Below, piece by piece: positions 19,375-21,836 of a stretch of 21,836 bases of DNA. Source of the DNA: a virus; the IMG/VR virus record IMGVR_UViG_3300007234_003798, positions 1-21,836 of that record, one strand, 5' to 3'. Positions within the stretch are counted from its first letter, which is position 1. Every line of letters begins with the position of its first letter. Under the pieces are notes generated by a model. That model searched no databases. It worked only from the letters and a program-made list of their open reading frames with translations, and was not told the DNA's origin. The position numbers were made by a program, and so were the translations under genes.

Positions 19375-20130
19375 ATGCCAAGAAGAAAAAAAGCATCTGA
19401 TCAACCAATTGGTGTTGGGCTAACCGCAAAACAAATGAAGAGGAAAAAACCAATTAATCTCGATTTAATGCGAGATATTGAACCTCTCACAGAAAATCAA
19501 AAAATTCTATTTGATTCATATGATGACGAAAAAAATATCGTAGCCTATGGTGCTGCTGGAACAGGAAAAACATTCATTACACTTTATAATGCACTTCAAG
19601 ATGTTCTAGATGAAACAACACCCTACGAAAAAATTTATATTGTAAGATCACTTGTTTCTACCCGTGAAATTGGGTTCCTTCCTGGAGATCATGAAGACAA
19701 GTCCTCTCTGTATCAGATTCCATATAAAAACATGGCAAAGTACATGTTTGAAATGCCTACAGATGCTGACTTTGAGATGCTTTATGGTAATCTCAAAACT
19801 CAAGGAACAATTAGTTTTTGGAGTACTTCATTCATTCGTGGAACCACATTGGATAGATGTATTGTAATCGTTGATGAATTTCAAAACTTGAATTTTCACG
19901 AACTTGATAGTATTATTACAAGAGTTGGTGAAAACACCAAAATTATGTTCTGTGGAGATGCCACTCAAAGTGATTTGATCAAACAAAATGAAAGAAATGG
20001 TGTGGTCGATTTTATGAAAATTTTGAGAGCTATGCCATCTTTCAATGTTATTGAATTTGGTGTTGAGGACATTGTAAGGTCTGGTCTCTGTAAGGAATAT
20101 CTACTAACAAAACTGCAAATGAATCTATGA
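19375..20130 (+). CDS. phoH: PhoH-like P-loop ATPase
   Basis: 251 aa. Basic N-terminus (PRRKKA), then LTENQKILFDSYDDE. Walker A is GAAGTGKT at 59-66, Walker B IVIVDEFQN around residue 165, and then the motif TKIMFCGDATQSDL. These are the PhoH/helicase-like core motifs. phoH is one of the commonest cyanophage host-like genes; a role in phosphate stress is inferred from the host regulon, and an RNA-related ATPase role is also possible. It overlaps the nuclease gene by ATGA. Confidence 0.95.
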   Translation: MPRRKKASDQPIGVGLTAKQMKRKKPINLDLMRDIEPLTENQKILFDSYDDEKNIVAYGAAGTGKTFITLYNALQDVLDETTPYEKIYIVRSLVSTREIGFLPGDHEDKSSLYQIPYKNMAKYMFEMPTDADFEMLYGNLKTQGTISFWSTSFIRGTTLDRCIVIVDEFQNLNFHELDSIITRVGENTKIMFCGDATQSDLIKQNERNGVVDFMKILRAMPSFNVIEFGVEDIVRSGLCKEYLLTKLQMNL

Positions 20131-20807
20131 ATTTTATTCATCATAATTATCTCGGTGAAATTGAACTTGAAAAAAAAGAAACTAATGGAATGCGCCTATA
20201 CCATCTTCCTGATGGTCAATGGGTGCCTTCTATTACATCAGTAACCTCTTTTTATAATCGACAAATTTTCGTAGAGTGGAGAAAACGAATTGGTGTTGAA
20301 AAAGCAAATGCGATTACAAAAAAAGCAACTGCAAGAGGAACAGATTTTCACGAAGCAGCTCAGGCATATTTGATGAATTTGGAAATGGACTGGAATGAGT
20401 TCATGCCAATGACTAAAATTATGTTCACTCATGCAAGACCCTATCTTGATAAGATAAATAATATACATGCCATTGAAAGAACGCTGTATTCTAAATATCT
20501 TGGATTGGCAGGAAGAGTTGATTGTATTGCAGAATATGAGGGAGAACTTGCAGTAATCGACTTTAAGACATCTGATAAAATTAAACCAGAAAAGTGGATT
20601 GAAAACTATTTCGTGCAAGAAATGTTTTATGCATCTGCTTATTATGAGATGACTGGTATTCCTGTTAAAAAGTTAATTACTTTGATGGTCACTCCTGGTG
20701 GAGACGTAAAAGTATTTGACAAAAGAAACAAAGAGGATTATATTAGAATGCTAGTTCGGTATATTAAAGAATTTGTACATCACAATACTGGGTCAGATGG
20801 AGAATGA
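20127..20807 (+). CDS. PD-(D/E)XK superfamily nuclease
   Basis: 226 aa. After SITSVTSFY and the RGTDFHEAAQ motif (residues 70-79) come Glu117, Asp132 (GRVDCIAEYEG) and Asp145-x-Lys147 (VIDFKTS), the PD-(D/E)XK catalytic set, then FVQEMFYASAYYEMTG. This layout matches the RecB/Cas4-like and MGME1-like exonucleases often annotated in T4-like cyanophages. It may trim or process phage or host DNA during replication and recombination. It overlaps gene 33 by 11 nt. Confidence 0.87.
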   Translation: MNFIHHNYLGEIELEKKETNGMRLYHLPDGQWVPSITSVTSFYNRQIFVEWRKRIGVEKANAITKKATARGTDFHEAAQAYLMNLEMDWNEFMPMTKIMFTHARPYLDKINNIHAIERTLYSKYLGLAGRVDCIAEYEGELAVIDFKTSDKIKPEKWIENYFVQEMFYASAYYEMTGIPVKKLITLMVTPGGDVKVFDKRNKEDYIRMLVRYIKEFVHHNTGSDGE

Positions 20808-21054
20808 ATTAGAAAAGGTTTTAGAGCAAAAGTTTTTTTGCCCATCCCGCTTTGCACAAGAAATAGAAAAAATTGTTCTTGAGCAGGAGAATGTGAGTTA
20901 TATTGATGCAATTATTTATTTTTGTGATCAGAATAAAATAGAATTAGAATCAGTACCAAAACTAATTTCAAAACCACTTAAAGAAAAAATTAAGTGTGAA
21001 GCAATCGAATTGAATTTCATGAAAAAAAATTCCAAAGCAAAACTTCCTCTTTAA
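20797..21054 (+). CDS. 33: T4 gp33-like late transcription co-activator
   Basis: 85 aa from ATG 20797 (ATG 20804 is out of frame). The core FAQEIEKIVLEQENVSYIDAIIYFCDQNKIELESVPKLI, followed by a basic end, fits cyanophage gp33. T4 gp33 joins the late sigma gp55 to the sliding clamp gp45 on RNA polymerase. Position immediately before gene 59 matches the T4 order 33-59, which strengthens the call. It would act on the TATAAATA/CTAAATA boxes seen in this window. Confidence 0.82.
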   Translation: MENELEKVLEQKFFCPSRFAQEIEKIVLEQENVSYIDAIIYFCDQNKIELESVPKLISKPLKEKIKCEAIELNFMKKNSKAKLPL

Positions 21055-21055
21055 T

Positions 21056-21658
21056 ATGAAAGTGACTCCTTTCGAAACTTATAAGACGTATTTGGCACTC
21101 AAAAATCATTTTTCGAAAGATAAGTATGATTATCATAAGTACTGTAAGAAAACGAGAGCTACCGTCCAATCGTTTTATAAGAGAAAAGATAGATTCTGGT
21201 TTGAAAAAATATCCAGACAAAAAAGTGATAAAGAAATAGAACAATTTTTTGTTTCAAATTTTGTTGCTACCGACACCCCAGAAAATTTATGGATTGGAGA
21301 GATTATCAATTCTGGCGAAAGAAATTACGTCGAATGGACAAAACGACATCAGAGTTTGACGTACTTGTTCAAAGAACAAAGCAGCGAATTGTTCTTGGAA
21401 AACGAATTAGAGAGTGTTTTCGATTGTTCGAAAGGCCATCCTCCCATTCTAAAAAAGTTTTTAAGTGGAGAAATTTCAATCGAAACTCTGGTGATTTATG
21501 ATAAAATATTTTCTTTCAAAAGCAAATTTGACAAGCAACTTTCAGACCCAGTGTGGGAAACCGTAAGTATGAAGATAAAAAAATATTCTTCTTTCATACA
21601 TATAGATGTATTTCGTTATAAGAAAATTTTAAAACAAATTGTACTTGGAGAGGTATGA
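21056..21658 (+). CDS. 59: T4 gp59-like DNA helicase loader
   Basis: 200 aa, near T4 gp59 length (about 217). It starts 1 bp after gene 33. MKVTPFETYKTYLALKNHFSKDKYDYHKYCKK is the typical N-terminus, then RKDRFWFEKISRQKSDKEIEQFFVSNF, WIGEI and a basic C-terminal part ending YKKILKQIVLGEV. gp59 loads the gp41 replicative helicase onto gp32-coated forked DNA. Rich in Lys and aromatic residues, as expected for a DNA-binding helical protein. The stop overlaps the next ATG. Confidence 0.9.
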   Translation: MKVTPFETYKTYLALKNHFSKDKYDYHKYCKKTRATVQSFYKRKDRFWFEKISRQKSDKEIEQFFVSNFVATDTPENLWIGEIINSGERNYVEWTKRHQSLTYLFKEQSSELFLENELESVFDCSKGHPPILKKFLSGEISIETLVIYDKIFSFKSKFDKQLSDPVWETVSMKIKKYSSFIHIDVFRYKKILKQIVLGEV

Positions 21659-21836
21659 GTTTTTTCGAGTCTAAAATGGTTCAAGATGAATTAAAAAGCA
21701 TCAATGACCTACAAGAAATTGTGTATGCAGGGATTTTTAAATTTCCTGCTATGGATCGTTCTGAAAAATTGAATCATATTAAAATGCTGGAAGAACTTTT
21801 AGAAAAACAAAAAGTTCTTTATATGAGATTGTCATT
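21655..21836 (+). CDS. DUF1825-like protein, 3'-truncated by window edge
   Basis: ATG 21655 overlaps the gp59 stop (ATGA) and follows GGAGAGG. The 60 codons present begin MSFFESKMVQDELKSINDL and continue with MDRSEKLNHIKMLEELLEKQKVLYMRL. This matches the cyanobacterial/cyanophage DUF1825 N-terminus (about 108 aa when complete). The function is unknown; it is predicted as a helical bundle. In cyanophages it is found near genes 33, 59 and 32, as here. Confidence 0.78.
   Translation, partial: MSFFESKMVQDELKSINDLQEIVYAGIFKFPAMDRSEKLNHIKMLEELLEKQKVLYMRLS

Noticed and set aside
20238-20618. 126-codon antisense ORF opposite the PD-(D/E)XK nuclease gene
   Set aside because: It is a shadow of the nuclease gene; Cys/Phe/Ile-rich translation typical of antisense frames.

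Overview
This window reads as part of a T4-like marine cyanophage genome (a myovirus of Synechococcus or Prochlorococcus). The evidence is full-length psbA and psbD, two high-light-inducible (hli) genes, a plant-type ferredoxin, thyX, phoH, and a right end with the T4-like order gene 33 - gene 59. Every supported gene is on the + strand. Genes are packed tightly, often with ATGA or TGATG overlaps, and many are shorter than 80 codons.

Region 1 (1-8811) is an AT-rich surface-glycan module. It holds the C-terminal part of an RfbH-like DegT/DnrJ sugar dehydrase, three GT11 fucosyltransferase-like genes, a DUF5672 protein, a GT2 enzyme, a GT2/GT7C-like enzyme, a small-molecule methyltransferase, NAD synthetase, a UDP-glucose/GDP-mannose dehydrogenase and a GT25 enzyme. 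Most overlap or nearly touch, which suggests one transcript entering from the left. The set looks suited to making and attaching deoxy and acidic sugars, perhaps on host LPS or virion glycans.

Region 2 (about 8808-14535) is the photosynthesis and redox block: hli, two tiny membrane ORFs, ferredoxin, a thioredoxin-like protein, a 35-aa mini-HLIP, small ORFs, psbA (intron-free, Glu130 form of D1), an endonuclease VII/HNH-like gene, more small ORFs, psbD (TTG start) and two small single-TM genes. psbA is visibly richer in G+C than the glycan module.

Region 3 (14536-18473) carries small cyanophage-type proteins of mostly unknown function, with a glutaredoxin, a DUF6433-like protein and a DUF4278-like protein. 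A 216-bp gene-free leader near 17419-17634 holds a promoter, a palindrome and repeats. Region 4 (18463-21836) has thyX, phoH, a PD-(D/E)XK nuclease, gp33, gp59 and the start of a DUF1825 gene, covering nucleotide metabolism, late transcription and replication.

The most distinctive signal is regulatory. From 8.8 kb onward there are many sigma70-type promoters with exactly 17-bp spacing. Several are physically nested with intrinsic terminators: at 10531-10564 and 18060-18094 the hairpin loop supplies the -35 TTGACA/TTGACT, the U-tract forms the spacer, and TATAAT follows. Several early promoters also overlap T4-late-like boxes (CTAAATA or TATAAATA), notably upstream of both psbA and psbD. These are readings of sequence alone; no search, folding or transcript data were available.
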